Positions 34,312-45,784 are shown, numbered from the stretch's first letter. The stretch: 64,000 bases of DNA from Gamsiella multidivaricata (GCF_025024155.1 NW_026251713.1:672130-736129); one strand, 5' to 3'. Program-made: numbers and translations. The notes: generated from the sequence alone by a model not told the origin.

Positions 34312-37300
34312 CTACTCCTGTTGCCACACCTTTTGTTTCAGTTGTTGTAGGGACTCCAGCTCTGCTTTCACTTTCTGCTTCATGGCCGATACTGCGTCCT
34401 TGGCAGCTTCAGTCTTTGCAAATGTCGCCGGATTCTCGTTTGGCGACGATGATACATCAACTGATGCCGAGGCAGACGCAATATCAGCAGCAGTAGCCTT
34501 CTCTGAAGAAAAATCGTCAAATAGGTCCTGAGATCCATCCGTAATATCAGAGTCCCCGTTCGCCATTTTCTCGGAATATTTTTTTCTGTACGCTCTGACT
34601 TGTTCTGGGATGGCTGAGTAGTAAATTTCTTTTGGGAACCAGTAACGGTGATTTCGTCTAAACCCTAATACACGTTCAAATTCAAAGAAAATAATTGGAG
34701 GCCTCTTCTTTTTTTTTTTTTTCAGTTCATGTAAACGGGCCATTAACTGAGAAACGTTACCTGGGATTCTGTGGCTCAATCTTTCTGCACTCTCAATATA
34801 ATGCAGTCTGTTTTTCCGCCAAACCAGGAGCCAAGTTTCATCGTCCTTATTGAAGGCCACGTTAATTAACGCTTTTGAGAAAGATATAGAATTAGACATC
34901 TAGCCTGTGAAAGATCGCTGTGATTGACAACGGGGGAAAAGATAAATGACAGCCTCTTACCGATCAGTACGTTGAGCATGATGATGACAGTGAACAAGAA
35001 GTAGACAATCATCATGAAGTGAAAAGCCCAGTTGTCAGAATTGAAGTCATCACTGACTGAGTCATATCGACCGCTCTGTTATTGGCATACGTTGGAGAAA
35101 GGGAATTGTACATGTTAATAAAACTTCTGACGCCTATTCATCTTATCTCGCACTGCCCAAGTTGGGTGCGAGCAAGTAAACAGGTATACAGGCGGACAAG
35201 TTGTTCGTCCCCAACCTTACCATGAAAAAATAGGTCGCTGATATAGCCTCATAGAACTGGTCCGGGAAACTGGTGGCTGGCGTTTGGCAGCTGCTAGAAG
35301 CGCAACCTCGGAGCAAATGCATGATCGCGATCGTGAAAGCCAAAATACCTGCTGCAAACACGACAAAGAACACGCGGATTGCGCTTATGGCTTGGACGAT
35401 GATCATCACAAATAGGCCCACACTACGGCTAACCCGAAGTTCGAACAGCTTTTATGAGTTGGATGAGGAGCAGAGTAATGTGAGCGTGATGATTCAAGCG
35501 CCGGTAGAGCTATCAGTACATGAAGAATATAGCAGAGATATCGTATCTTACAAAGTGTAAGAAGATACACGGCACGGAGAAGCTGAAAAAATAGTTGTGG
35601 CGCTCCCCTTCCGAAAAGCTGCTGGAGTTGAGAACGAACTGGTTGATGCCCCCTGCTAATGTCAGTGCAAACGTGAGCACGTTGACACAATCGTAAACCG
35701 ACCTATTACGGTCATTTTCCAGTCCAGTGTGTAGGGATTAGTGGTAAAAAAAAAAGAGAGAGACAAAGAGAGAAAAACGTAAGAGTGCATTTACTTGAAG
35801 ACTTACGATATATATTGCTTTTTCTCCTGGACTTGTAGGAGCTTGAACCAGAGGAGAATAATAGAGCCACATGTGATCGCAACATAGAGGCTCGTAAGGG
35901 GTCTGTTGTGATCGCCGTAAATTTGAAAGAATACGGCAACGAGCACTAGCAAGTAGAAACAACACTGCCCGAGGAATCTTATGAGCCAGTACTTGAAGCC
36001 AATGGTGTTCCTATGGAGGAGGTGATACGACGATAGAAAATAGTCAATTAGGAAGGATCCCACAAATGTGTAAAACATGCTTGTAGATTCAATGCTTTTA
36101 CCACTTGTATTCGATCAGTGCTGCGACGGCCGGATTATCAAGTGCCTCCAGAGTGAATTCGTGGCACTCCACTACCGTCGCGTGGTTGTAATTGGTCATG
36201 TGGAAGATCACGTAGGTCATCCACAGCGCAGAATATAAAGATATAGTTATAAAATGGAAAAGATCCTTTACTCCCAATAAGGGAGAAGGAGCTGGATCAA
36301 CGAATGCTTTGTCGTCGGCGCCGTCGTCGTCGCTGTTAGACTTCAAAAGCGTCCAAAACGGCGCCACAAATAGGTCGCGTGTGAAGTTGTTGTTACTTGG
36401 ATCATGTGCCTGTGCCTGCGGATAGTGCATCGGCTGCAGTATTGCGTCAGAGAACTCGTGCAGACTTTGCGTCGACGACTTCCAAAATTGCCATGGGAAC
36501 TTTGTTGGGTGGACGATAATGGAGTGGTGGTCAATGATGAACGAGCGATTCTTAACCGGGATGAAGGCCAACCTCCGCAGTATTCTCAGTCCAAACTCGG
36601 AGTGGATTTGCTTTGGGTGAAGCAGCTCGCGCAGACACTTCATGATTGGTAGAAGGAAGTGCTGATCCTTCTCAACTCTTGCTTGATGGATACAGTATCT
36701 GACGAGGATCTCGGCCATCTCTATAGCCCGTGGCTGTGTCTGAGCATGGTCGATTAAGATAAGGAGTGGATCCGACTCCCGATTGTACTTTGTTAGGGGA
36801 ATCCAATGCCCAAAAGACGACTGTAGAAGTGCCTTTAAAAACTGCTTATAGTCGTCGTGAACCATGAGATTCCACGCTTGACAGATGTTAGCAAGAACAC
36901 TCTGCCTTTGGTCGGCCGGATTCGGGTAATTGTTGATTTGCGAGCCAACGTACTGAAGAATCGCATTTTTGCAATTTTGATCGCCATCCACAAACATGCC
37001 AATCAGACTATGAAGCGCCAAGAGGAACCGCTGAGGCTCCTTACTGCAAAAGACGCGTTCAACGCGTGGGGAAAAGAGTTCCTTGATCTTTCTGCTCGTG
37101 TTGTCATCGTCCTCCTTAGCGGTAGCGTGTTTGCCGGCATATATCTGTCGATGAGGACAAGTGTACCAGAATTCGCACTTCCAGGTCCAGAAATCATCGT
37201 TCTCCAGCATTTTCCATGCCAAAAGCAATGTATAATCGTCATGTAGGGTCGCAGGCAGCCCCCATATTGTGACAAAGGTGTCTGATATCACTACCAAATG

Positions 37301-40300
37301 CGACCGGTCCTTAGGTATCGCGGCACACTTGTAGTCCCATCCATCGCCACGTCGATTGTTGCTCTTGGGAAGGGTGAAATTTTTAGAGGGAAGCCCATTG
37401 CTGCTAAACGCCGATATTACGACGTGTGGCCCCCCTTTGCGATGCATTCGGACTTTGAACTGCATTCCGGATGGTGCCCTGAACTTTGTTGGTTGTTGTT
37501 GATTGAGTGGGACCAATTTGCTCTTACATTGTTCATCGCATGCAGTCGAGTCTGGCTGGGAATATGGCTGAAAAATGCGGTCTTGCAAACGGACAAGGTC
37601 CAATGTCGACTCCGACGCACAGAAGAGATTGTCATTAAATGTTATCCCTGTTGGTCGCGGTCTCCACGAGTTCATGATAGAGAATCGGTTCGTAATCGTC
37701 AAATTGAAGGCGTCCACAATAAGGCCGATTCCATGTCGGTTGGTATCATCACCTCTTCCGTCTGTACTGACTAGCATCTGAGCATCACCATGAACGAACG
37801 CGATATCGATAATATGATCGCAAAATTCAGGCAGCCTGAAAGATCCACGAATAGCCCCAGTCTCGGCGCAGTATATCGTAATCACTTTTTGCAGACCAAT
37901 GGCCATGGCGGAACCATTACTGGAGAAGGCGATAGTATCATTATTGATCAATAGGGAGTCGTATCCTTTCTTCCAATGTGTGGATGTCATGAGTTCGGTT
38001 TCCAAGTCCCACACGGAGATTATCTCAGGGTGGTCCTGTATGTTGTTCCATGCCAAATGCTTGCCTCGGAGAGTCCTGATCAATCTCATGGCAGAGGAAA
38101 TACCAAAAACCGGACCGTCGAGCGGCTGGACAAGGTTTATGGTGTGAAGAAGCCGCCACTCCTGTAAGACTCCATACACCTCGACAGATATTCCCCCACA
38201 TGTTACAAAGCGCTCGTAACAGGGTTCCTGATTTTCAATATCCGTGAAGTGAAACTTGCCGTATCCGTAATAGCCGTCGAGGCTCGTCCAACGCTGGTAG
38301 TCCTTCGACTGTGTCAACGGTACCGCAGTCGAACCCGACGTTGTTGCTGAAGACTGCGGATTTGGGATGTGGTTATAGACTGCAAAGAGGCTCTGACTGT
38401 CGCTCTCTGAAGTCCGATACGCTTTCGAAGCATCGGTCAATGCGACCTGCGAGGAATCCCACGACATCGAAACATTGTAGGAGTATTCGAGGTTGCAGTC
38501 GTGAACTTCTGTAAAAGGTATCAGTGTGCCAGTAGAGAGCCGAGGGCGGAACGGCGCTGGGGATTCACCCTGGAGGGCCTCTTGGCGTGTGCCCGCGACA
38601 AAGGCTCTAGTCCTGGTCATTGGATTTCTCGGAGGTCGCAAGTCCCATAGTTCTAGCAAGAGATATGTTTCCGAAGCAGCGAGCGTCGCAGCATAGTTCC
38701 CATCTCCTGAGACCGCGAAATGTATGATCCTTTTTGGCGAGACCTCACCTACATCGCTGTCAACATGACCGATGTTGATGGACCAAATATATGGTTGGTG
38801 CTTTCTAATATATGAGTCTATGGAGTGCATAAGCAAAATAAATTCCTTGTTCTCAGCGAAAATGAAGAAAGTGCGACGTGTGGCTGCCTTACCAGCAGGA
38901 TATCCTTCACGCTTGAAAAGACGAATATCCATGAAATGTAGTTCAAGGAATCCTGACGAACTGTGATCCAAGGACCTTATCTCCATGATAAGCATTTTCA
39001 GGTCTTCAATATCATCGAAGTCCTCATCTACGATCTTCCAGGCTTGTACATGCAGTTTCCACATGGCCCTTTTACCCGATGAAGCTAAGATTGAATCGCA
39101 GTGTTGTCTTGTCAAACCATGCAAGTATTAAACGCTACGACCACAATCCCACGCGGGTAGCTCTCTCTCTATTCTTACTACCTTTCCCCATGCAAAGTGC
39201 TTTGAGGCTCTGCTTCGATATGATCTGTGGTTTTCATAAAACGGCTTGCAATCAGCTTCTGGTCTTACCATCTTCATATACAAGTATTGTCGGTTGCTCA
39301 CCTCAGTTGGTTCCGAGCCAGCGAACGCCGATTCAAGGGTGAAGGCAATCGATTCTACATGGTCCAAGTCCAAGCCTCTAGCCGAGACTCCTAGGATAAT
39401 GTCGTATACCCCAGGCTCCCAGCCTGCCATGTCGAATTGCCACTAATACGAAGACGGGCCAGATATTTGTCGAGATCTTAGTACCCACCACAAACTGGAT
39501 GTCATAATCATCATCTAAGGCCATTCGCGACTTACGCTTGTGAACCTATTGGACGCATTGGACACACGCGCATTGATCGACTTTTGTTTGCTGTAATTCA
39601 TTTTTAGGAATTGGCATTGGACATTGTAAGTTGTTTGGAGGATCACGATATGAGACGTTTTCTCACTCATCAGCACGGCGAATTCGATTTAGTAGGATAT
39701 ACTTACACCTCGGTGCATTCGTAACTGTCGCCCACGCCTTCAAATTCTTCGAAGAGGCTTCCTCGGTCAGAAATATCACTAATGTCAATAAAAGCGTCGC
39801 TGCTCCCGTCGGCGTCAACTCCGTCATCGTCCTCCGATGAGTCGTCCTCCGATGAGTCGTCCTCCGATGAGTCGTCCTCCGATGAGTCGTCCTCCGATGA
39901 GTCGTCCTCCGATGAGTCGTCCTCCGATGAGTCGTCCTCCGATGAGTCGTCGTCGTCCCTCGAGGCATCAGCCTTGGAGAACCTGATCCTGGACATGGAT
40001 AGACGCTCAGGTGAGCGAGTGCTGTCTTTTCGCATAAAGTACAGTCTGCGTACTGAGTTGAAAGAGGCTCTAATTAGAACACACTCTATCAGGAGATTCG
40101 AGCAACAGTTACAATCTTAGCTCGACAGGAAATTTACCGGCACTGGCGACAGACACACCATCTCTTTGATTTTCCTTTGCCATCTCCGGCTCTGTCATGG
40201 CATCCTGAACATGTGCATTAGAAGCGCCATTCTCGCCTCCGCTTTCCGAACTCAAAATATACTCCGGGTCTTGCCTACTGAGCTCTTGTTGGGGCAAAAT

Positions 40301-40414
40301 GACAGCCATACTTTCACGGTCCGTGCTGTTGTTGAGCATATCCAGAACAACGTGGACCATACTGTCTTGCGGCGCGCTTTCGCCTTCAGTTATATTTTTG
40401 CGTAAGAAGATCAT
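34312..40414 (-). CDS. WD40-like protein fused to an ion-transport (TRP/polycystin-like) channel
   Basis: A large multi-exon gene. Exon 1 is 40414-40138; exon 2 starts 40025 and encodes a tandem acidic D-S-S-E-D repeat. Small exons lie between 39700 and 39270 ([18 protein letters not shown]), with borders not fully resolved. A giant exon of about 1000 codons (from about 39115 to 36102) carries beta-propeller-like repeats. The remaining exons are in phase: 36079-35807, 35702-35552, 35448-35221, 35075-34961, 34871-34761 and 34664-34312. The membrane part has about six hydrophobic helices ([95 protein letters not shown]). A pore-like [12 protein letters not shown] precedes the last helix, followed by [16 protein letters not shown]. 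It ends in a coiled coil. Predicted role: a cation channel with a cytosolic propeller; ion selectivity is unknown. The A14 run near 34722 falls in an intron. Confidence 0.8.
39829..39955 (-). repeat. 15-nt tandem repeat coding DSSED units
   Basis: About eight head-to-tail copies of GTCCTCCGATGAGTC (plus strand), nearly perfect. On the minus strand the favoured frame reads Asp-Ser-Ser-Glu-Asp. Because the unit length is a multiple of three, copy-number change keeps the frame. Each unit looks like a casein-kinase-2 site (S-x-x-D/E). Confidence 0.9.
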
Positions 40415-41022
40415 ACTGATTGTCTAGCTCGACAGCTCCGTTTTGATGAAGCGATAAAGCGATGAAGAGAAAAGGAAAAGGATGGGGACCGGGAAAGCAA
40501 AAGGACAAAAGGTATAAAAATTAAAGGTGAAAACGAATCAGCACTGAGATCGAAGAGAAAAAAAGGCGAAGCAATAAACAAACCGAACGCTGACGTGGCA
40601 GGACCCATGCTGAGAAGACAATATCTCTATCCATAGTTAAGTTTATGCTCTTCTTACCGAGCTGATTTTGCATACATGGTATTTCAGTTGGTGCTCATCA
40701 CCACAAGGCGACGTTAACGACGCTCGGCATACTTGGCTAGCATACCAACAAAGTCCATATTTGTCGCGAATGAAACCAATAGGATTATTCAGGTTCATGA
40801 TGTCATTCTGTAACATTAAGGTCAGTCAACATTCCACGATGTACCGTGCGCGTTTTTTTTATTTCGTTCTCCTCCTTGGCAACGTTCTCCGTGGAAGGTG
40901 ACATCCGAGGTAGACTCTTCGAAGTCGACTCTTCCAGACAGAACGAGGTGGCCCATGCCCCGCTTGACTCCACAAAGACAAGAATGGCGCGCCAAGAATA
41001 GAACACTGGAAGGGGACAACAG
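40415..41022. other. Promoter interval with duplicated block
   Basis: The left part is the upstream region of the channel gene (minus). From about 40705 it is the second copy of the promoter block seen upstream of small gene B. Confidence 0.6.
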
Positions 41023-41030
41023 TATAAAAA
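41023..41030 (+). promoter_or_regulatory. TATA box of small gene C
   Basis: TATAAAAA in AGTATAAAAAGGACC, matching that of gene B base for base around the box, so the promoter still looks functional although the coding frame is broken. Confidence 0.65.
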
Positions 41031-41194
41031 GGACCCGTCGTCCCTCTGCATTCAGTTTCTTCACTCACAGCAACAACCACCACTCAAGCCAACCAACTAA
41101 CCAACCAATTGCCATCCAAGTAATCGGCCGACAACCAAGTAATACCGCCTACTACACACACAAATACACACACAAATACACACACTTGATAGCC

Positions 41195-41379
41195 ATGGCC
41201 CTCTTCAAGTCCTCCAAGAACCAGTCTGCCTCGGCCTCGGTCCCCCCCCCCCCGCTGTTACTCCTCGCTCTTTGATGCATGAGCAGCGTCCTGCCAACAA
41301 AATGACCAGGGAACAAGCACTTGAGAAGATCTTTTACAAGACCATGGGCGATGCTGCTGCTGGTCCATTCATTCGATAA
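41195..41379 (+). pseudogene. Small protein family member C, frameshifted at a C12 run
   Basis: A paralogue of genes A and B. The first 15 residues (MALFKSSKNQSASAS) are intact. A run of 12 C at 41242-41253 replaces TCTCACCC and adds five bases net, shifting the frame to a TGA at 41273-41275. The remainder is undamaged in another frame: an ATG at 41275 overlaps the stop (TGATG) and opens 34 codons from MHEQRPANKMTREQALEK to DAAAGPFIR, then TAA. So the locus could be a young pseudogene, a sequencing or assembly error in the homopolymer, or a contingency-type switch in which C-tract slippage restores the fusion. The conserved second half argues that decay is recent at most. Confidence 0.75.
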
Positions 41380-41905
41380 ATGGACATCCTCATATGGATG
41401 CATCTTCCTCACCCAACTGTACAACACCACGTAGACATTTGTAGTATCACCCAATAAACATGCCCTTGCGGCATTGCAGCCAATTTGTATATATATCTCA
41501 AGTGTTATCTGCAGGGAGTCTTGAAAATTGGTGTATATGAAGGCGATGTAGAACTGCGATATAGGAAAGACACGATGATAGCGCCACCATAATCAGCACT
41601 AGATCTTTTGGTTATATGCACCCATAATTCGAAGATCGAGCATAAGTTTTCTCGCTCAGTCTCCGCTACCCTATTAATAGTAGCAAACCATCCGCACAGG
41701 CAAACGTTGTTCGATATTACAGATCTTTTTTTTTAATGATATAAAATGCTGATTTATGTGCTATGGTACAGTGTGAGACGCGCTATGAATATGCTGTTGA
41801 GGTATACGGATGATGCTGCGATGATTGGGAGAATTTTGTTTTTGTTTTGCGGAAGCAAGGTGTTTGAACGAGAGATCAGGCATCCACACTTAGAATCGGC
41901 CATGC
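41380..41905. other. Intergenic between converging small genes C and D
   Basis: Contains the 3' UTR of C (AATAAACATGCCC near 41455) and A/T-rich sequence; no gene is supported. Confidence 0.5.
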
Positions 41906-42094
41906 TTAACGGATGAAGGGGCCGGCAGCGGCATCAGCCATCGACGTGTTGAAGATCATCTCGAGGGCCTGGTCCTTGGTCATCTTGGGCTGGCTAGGGC
42001 GCTGCTCGTGGATGGAGTTGCGAGGCGTTTGGGCGGGCGTGGTCGCAGCGGAGGCGGTCTGGCTCTTCTTGGAGGCGGACTTGAAGAAAGGCAT
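41906..42094 (-). CDS. Small protein family member D (62 aa)
   Basis: A single-exon 62-aa protein, MPFFKSASKKSQTASAA at the N-terminus, TPAQTPRNSIHEQRP core, a helix with KMTKDQALEMIFNTSM, and the same DAAAGPFIR end as A-C. It is therefore the closest intact relative of A/B outside the duplicated blocks. FFK replaces LFK and the linker has an extra Thr/Pro-Ala unit. The promoter has a TATA box about 135 bp upstream and a CA/AC-rich leader. Transcription converges on gene C. Function unknown. Confidence 0.8.
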   Translation of the reverse strand: MPFFKSASKKSQTASAATTPAQTPRNSIHEQRPSQPKMTKDQALEMIFNTSMADAAAGPFIR

Positions 42095-42225
42095 GATTGG
42101 GGATTGTTTGCTTGATGTTGTGAGGTGAGGACGGGGGAGTGTGTGCGTTTGTTGTAGATGAGTACTTTGGGGTCGGTTTGGCTTTGAGTTGAGTGAGGAC
42201 TGAAAGTGTGAGGAGAAGGAAGCTG

Positions 42226-42233
42226 TATTTATA
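42226..42233 (-). promoter_or_regulatory. TATA box of small gene D
   Basis: TATAAATA on the minus strand in GGTATAAATACAG, 132-139 bp before the ATG. The core GTATAAATAC is shared with A, F and G. Confidence 0.65.
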
Positions 42234-42879
42234 CCTGCCTTCGAACGCAGAGGGCGACCCATACCCTTGTTTCGATATTTGCCGCGCTTAGCCAAACCAG
42301 CGCGCTGTCTTTTTTTTTTTTTTTTGCTCTTGCCCATCGAGCCATGTTCATTTCCATTCCTGGACCACATACGAGCACGACTAGAAGACTTATAATGAAT
42401 TCCAGATCCGCTCCAAGGAGCACTGTTTCCTGCGGATCGTTTATAATGATCAGTCTAGGCAACGTTAACGTTAAATGCACTGAATCGGGTCTATCTTGAT
42501 CGGCTGCAGGTTGGATACCAGTGTCTGCCCACTTCTACGGGTTAGGGACCGCAACGTATACACGGAGTTGTATCCCGCAGCTTTCCTACAGCGCATTGCA
42601 TACTCTTCTGCGTATAGATGTGTCGCTTTTGTAGGAAGTGTATGGAACTACGCCATGGCAGAGCGCGTCGTGATGTACAAGGAATCACTGCTTTCGATCT
42701 CAAGGTAATAGGAGATGACGATTTATTGTCAAGGAAATATATTACAGTGCAGTGGATGATTGCAGGGATGCTTGTGGTGATACTGATGGCTGGGTTGCCC
42801 CTCGGCTCGGTATATGGGTTGTATGAAGTATGGATTCGCCTTGGTCCTGGGTCGTGTCAGTATGTTGGTATACACCCAT
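42234..42879. other. Intergenic with A/T homopolymer
   Basis: Upstream region of gene D, with a T run at about 42310-42325, then unassigned sequence that ends as the 3' flank of gene E. No gene is supported. Confidence 0.5.
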
Positions 42880-43089
42880 TCAGAGGATGTAAGGACCGCT
42901 CTGGCCTCCAGTGACAGACTTGGAAATTAGGCTGTAGAGCATCTCGGCGTCCTTGATCTGCTTCTGCTGCTTGGCCGTAAGTACAGGGGCAGTGGGACGC
43001 GACTCGTCCATGGAGCCGCGGGGGGTCTGAGCAGGGGTAGGGGCGGCCGAGGCGGTTTTGTTCTTGTTGGACTTTTTGAAAAACTGCAT
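42880..43089 (-). CDS. Small protein family member E (69 aa)
   Basis: A single-exon 69-aa protein: MQFFKKSNKNKTASAAP, then TPAQTPRGSMDESRP, then a longer charged helix (AKQQKQIKDAEMLYSLI) and the terminus GGQSGPYIL. The family signature FFK-basic, TASA, TPxxTPR-x-S-M is complete. The C-terminal GPYIL parallels GPFIR of A-D, which supports true homology rather than shared low complexity. The 5' leader contains a (CACACG)n-like tract. Function unknown. Confidence 0.8.
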   Translation of the reverse strand: MQFFKKSNKNKTASAAPTPAQTPRGSMDESRPTAPVLTAKQQKQIKDAEMLYSLISKSVTGGQSGPYIL

Positions 43090-43221
43090 GTTTGTAAGAG
43101 AGAGTGAGAGCGTGTGTCCGTTTGCGTTTGCGTGTGCGTGTGCGTGTGCTGTTTGGTGTGAGGGATTGGTATTGAAGTGTCTGATGTGATGAACAAGCGC
43201 GCGTCTGGGGTCCATCAGCAG

Positions 43222-43229
43222 TATTTATA
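43222..43229 (-). promoter_or_regulatory. TATA box of small gene E
   Basis: TATAAATA on the minus strand (ATATAAATACTG), 133-140 bp before the ATG, the same distance as in genes A and D. Confidence 0.65.
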
Positions 43230-44891
43230 TGACTTTTGTAAAGACCATTGCGGAGACCCAGAGTAGCCTGAGAATGAATGGCCTGCCAAAAGAGGTGGCC
43301 GAACAAGTATAGTGCAGAAAGTGGTTGACTGACTAGCTGACTGAATGGCACGGTGGGACCTTTCTCTCTTTGAATCCATTGCATACTCTACGCGCAGGCC
43401 CTTGACCACTGGGTGCTGACTGCCCTGAACTGTATGGCTGTTTGGCTGGACTCGAACATTCGGCCTGATGATGGTAAGGAAAGCAACTCAGACCTGCTCC
43501 ACCCACTGTGGTCTTTGTTTTTTTTATTTGCCAATATGAAGACTGCACGGTCTTAGGGTGCGCTTTCTCGGCGGCGATTGACCGTGGAGACTGTAGAAAG
43601 TTCCTTTTCTGGCGGCAGCTGTGGGGATTGAATGGGGTGGGGTGTGTACGTTGAAAGACTATTGTGTAATCCATGGCCCATCCTGCTGTTATCACTTGCG
43701 GATTCATTCCTGGCTGTGGGCTGTGAGCAGCACCTTGACCAAAGTGTTAGTCTTTGCTTACCATCCATCGATCCACATTCCCGGAGAGTGCCATGTCCTG
43801 TAGATAGGACATGTGCGTATGAGAGGACAACTCACCAGTGTTTGTGCTCGACCAGCCGCTTGCGTTGTTTACTCTCACGACTCGCTCATGGGAATTAAAG
43901 AGGGGATACGTACAAAGAAGGAGCCCAGACCGAGCTCCCCAACCCCCGCCAGCATACTGAAATAGAGTGAGGGAGATAAAGAAGATCTCCGACTGAAAAC
44001 ACAATAAATAATTCACCGCTGTTAGTGACGGGCAGCAAATGCACTGCGACTAAAGCGCAACGTTGGCAATGGAGCGTGGGATGGTTCCTAAATGAGGATC
44101 TGATCGCCCCCCAGCGACGCTTCGAAGGCCGCTCTTTGGGCAACCGCAGCGACTAAATATAATTTGGAAGGAGCTGGAAACAGGCCACTCAAAACCAAAT
44201 TGCCTCATTACGTTTTTGTTCAAGGTACACACCTCTCTCTCTCCAACACCGCTTTCCCCTTGAGCTTTACCATATACGTGCCATCCGTAACAATTCGCTA
44301 ATCTGCTACAAGCTGGCATTGTCTGAGAGGAACCATCCAGAGCTTTCCACAGTGCTTTGAGTGCCTGGAAGCAAAGGGGTGAGAGAAAGAGACGCGAGGG
44401 AAAGTACGGTGGGCTGGCCTGCGAGCGGTGTGGTCCTTCTCGTCGTATCTAGTGCAGGGACTATCAGGGTGACAAGCACTATTCCTTGTGCTGGATCTGA
44501 TGAAGGCGACGACAGCACAGTGCGTCCTTTGCTGGGAGATGAGAGTACGACGCGACAATAACAAAGGAAAGGAAGACTGGCTGCGCCTGAAAAGGAACTA
44601 GCCGATGGTGGCCTGTCCACGATCTCCATGGCGACACGGTGCCTTCGCTACAATCTAAAGGGATTTACATCTTGCAGCGTTGAGATGGTCCAGCAGCAGA
44701 GGGGAGGAACGCGTGTCTATTCTTTTGGCAAGGAACGGTGTCACGTACAGGAGCAGGAGCATGAATTGGGTGCGTCTCAATCTAGGCTCCGCACGGTTCA
44801 AGTCCAGGCTCGGCGGTTCGTTCTCAGCTCGCGAAGTTTTCTCCTCGCAGATCCCCTCTTTTGGCTTCACCCGATCCCCTTGTCCTGCAGG
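43230..44891. other. Intergenic, 1.7 kb, no supported gene
   Basis: Divergent upstream region shared by small genes E (minus) and F (plus). Open frames up to about 120 codons occur on both strands without domain or splice support. A tRNA-like B-box sequence at 44797 has no matching arms. Confidence 0.5.
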
Positions 44892-44899
44892 TATAAATA
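44892..44899 (+). promoter_or_regulatory. TATA box of small gene F
   Basis: TATAAATA in AGGTATAAATACTACC, 124-131 bp before the ATG, followed by a C/T- then A/C-rich leader (CAACCAATAACAACGAAAC). Confidence 0.7.
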
Positions 44900-45022
44900 C
44901 TACCTGGTCATTGCGCTATTCCTCCTCTTTCTTCATTCACTCAGCATAAACGCATCGACTCTACAACAAATCAAAGCATTACCACCAATCCTTTAATCCT
45001 CAACCAATAACAACGAAACAAA

Positions 45023-45238
45023 ATGACTTTCTTCAAGATCTCGGCCTCCAAGAAGAACAAGACTGCCTCGGCTGCCAACACGCCCTCGCAGACCCCCCGT
45101 ACCTCGGTCCACCTCAACCCCTCGGACGTCGCAGCCGTCAACAAGAATGCGCTCCTCTCGCAGGACCAAGCCCTGGAGATGCTGTTCCAGAAGGCCAGCA
45201 CGAGCCACATGCAGGCCCTGTCCATGGCCAGGATGTAG
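45023..45238 (+). CDS. Small protein family member F (71 aa)
   Basis: A single-exon 71-aa protein: MTFFKISASKKNKTASAAN, then TPSQTPRTSVHLNP, a linker, and an amphipathic helix containing LSQDQALEMLFQKAS, ending SMARM. DQALEM is shared with gene D. The GPFIR/GPYIL terminus is absent. Start context ACAAAATGAC. The 3' UTR contains AATAAAC near 45391. Function unknown; same arguments as for other members. Confidence 0.8.
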   Translation: MTFFKISASKKNKTASAANTPSQTPRTSVHLNPSDVAAVNKNALLSQDQALEMLFQKASTSHMQALSMARM

Positions 45239-45784
45239 ACCCATGTGTGCTCGTACAAGCAAAGCTTGTCCTCACAGCGGCTCCTCCGGTATCTTGATCC
45301 GATGAGGACACTCAGCCATATCAAGAACACCACATACCCTTCTCATCCAGCATTGCCCCTCTTCACTGTACCATACTTGCATTTTTCAACCTAATAAACT
45401 ATTGCATCTCGTATTCCCGAGCACTATTATGCTAAATTTTAAGTCTCTTTATTAGGGACAAAGTACTTGGTTGGGCAACATTGCGTGTAGAAGGGTGCTT
45501 GCACCTTAACGATCATTGAAGACGAAGCGTCGATTATGATTCCATTCGCATGAGCACAGCTTTCATGCCAGACCTATTAGATATAACATTTTGGTATTGA
45601 CTACAAGCACATCCTAGATATGGACATTCAAAGCATGCCTTACACAATTGCACTTCAAAGATAGCCAACGACTGATCCAAGACGGTTTCTTTTTTTTTTT
45701 TTTTTTTTTGCGCGCGATCGTTATGCACAACCAATTTCAAGATACGGGAGATTTATTTGAAGCGGAAGGGTAATAAATCAACAT
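45239..45784. other. Intergenic between F and eS19
   Basis: 3' UTR of gene F, then A/T-rich sequence with a T19 run at 45689-45709. No gene is supported. Confidence 0.55.

Larger units (their letters stand above)
40705..41470 (+). repeat. Second copy of the small-gene promoter/gene block
   Basis: Homologous to 4320-5230 in the same orientation. Promoter elements and TATA box are nearly unchanged. The leader is shorter, with one CACTCACAGCAACAACC unit instead of several. The coding part carries an expanded C tract and a frameshift. The 3' UTR ends in AATAAACATGCCC. Confidence 0.85.

Noticed and set aside
34700..34760. Lys-rich coding segment near the A14 run in the channel gene
   Set aside because: A GTAACG donor and GTATTAG acceptor flank it and splice RIPG directly to [10 protein letters not shown] in phase, so it is intronic.
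44790..44820. tRNA B-box-like GGTTCAAGTCC
   Set aside because: No matching T-stem and no A-box at a suitable distance; a chance match.
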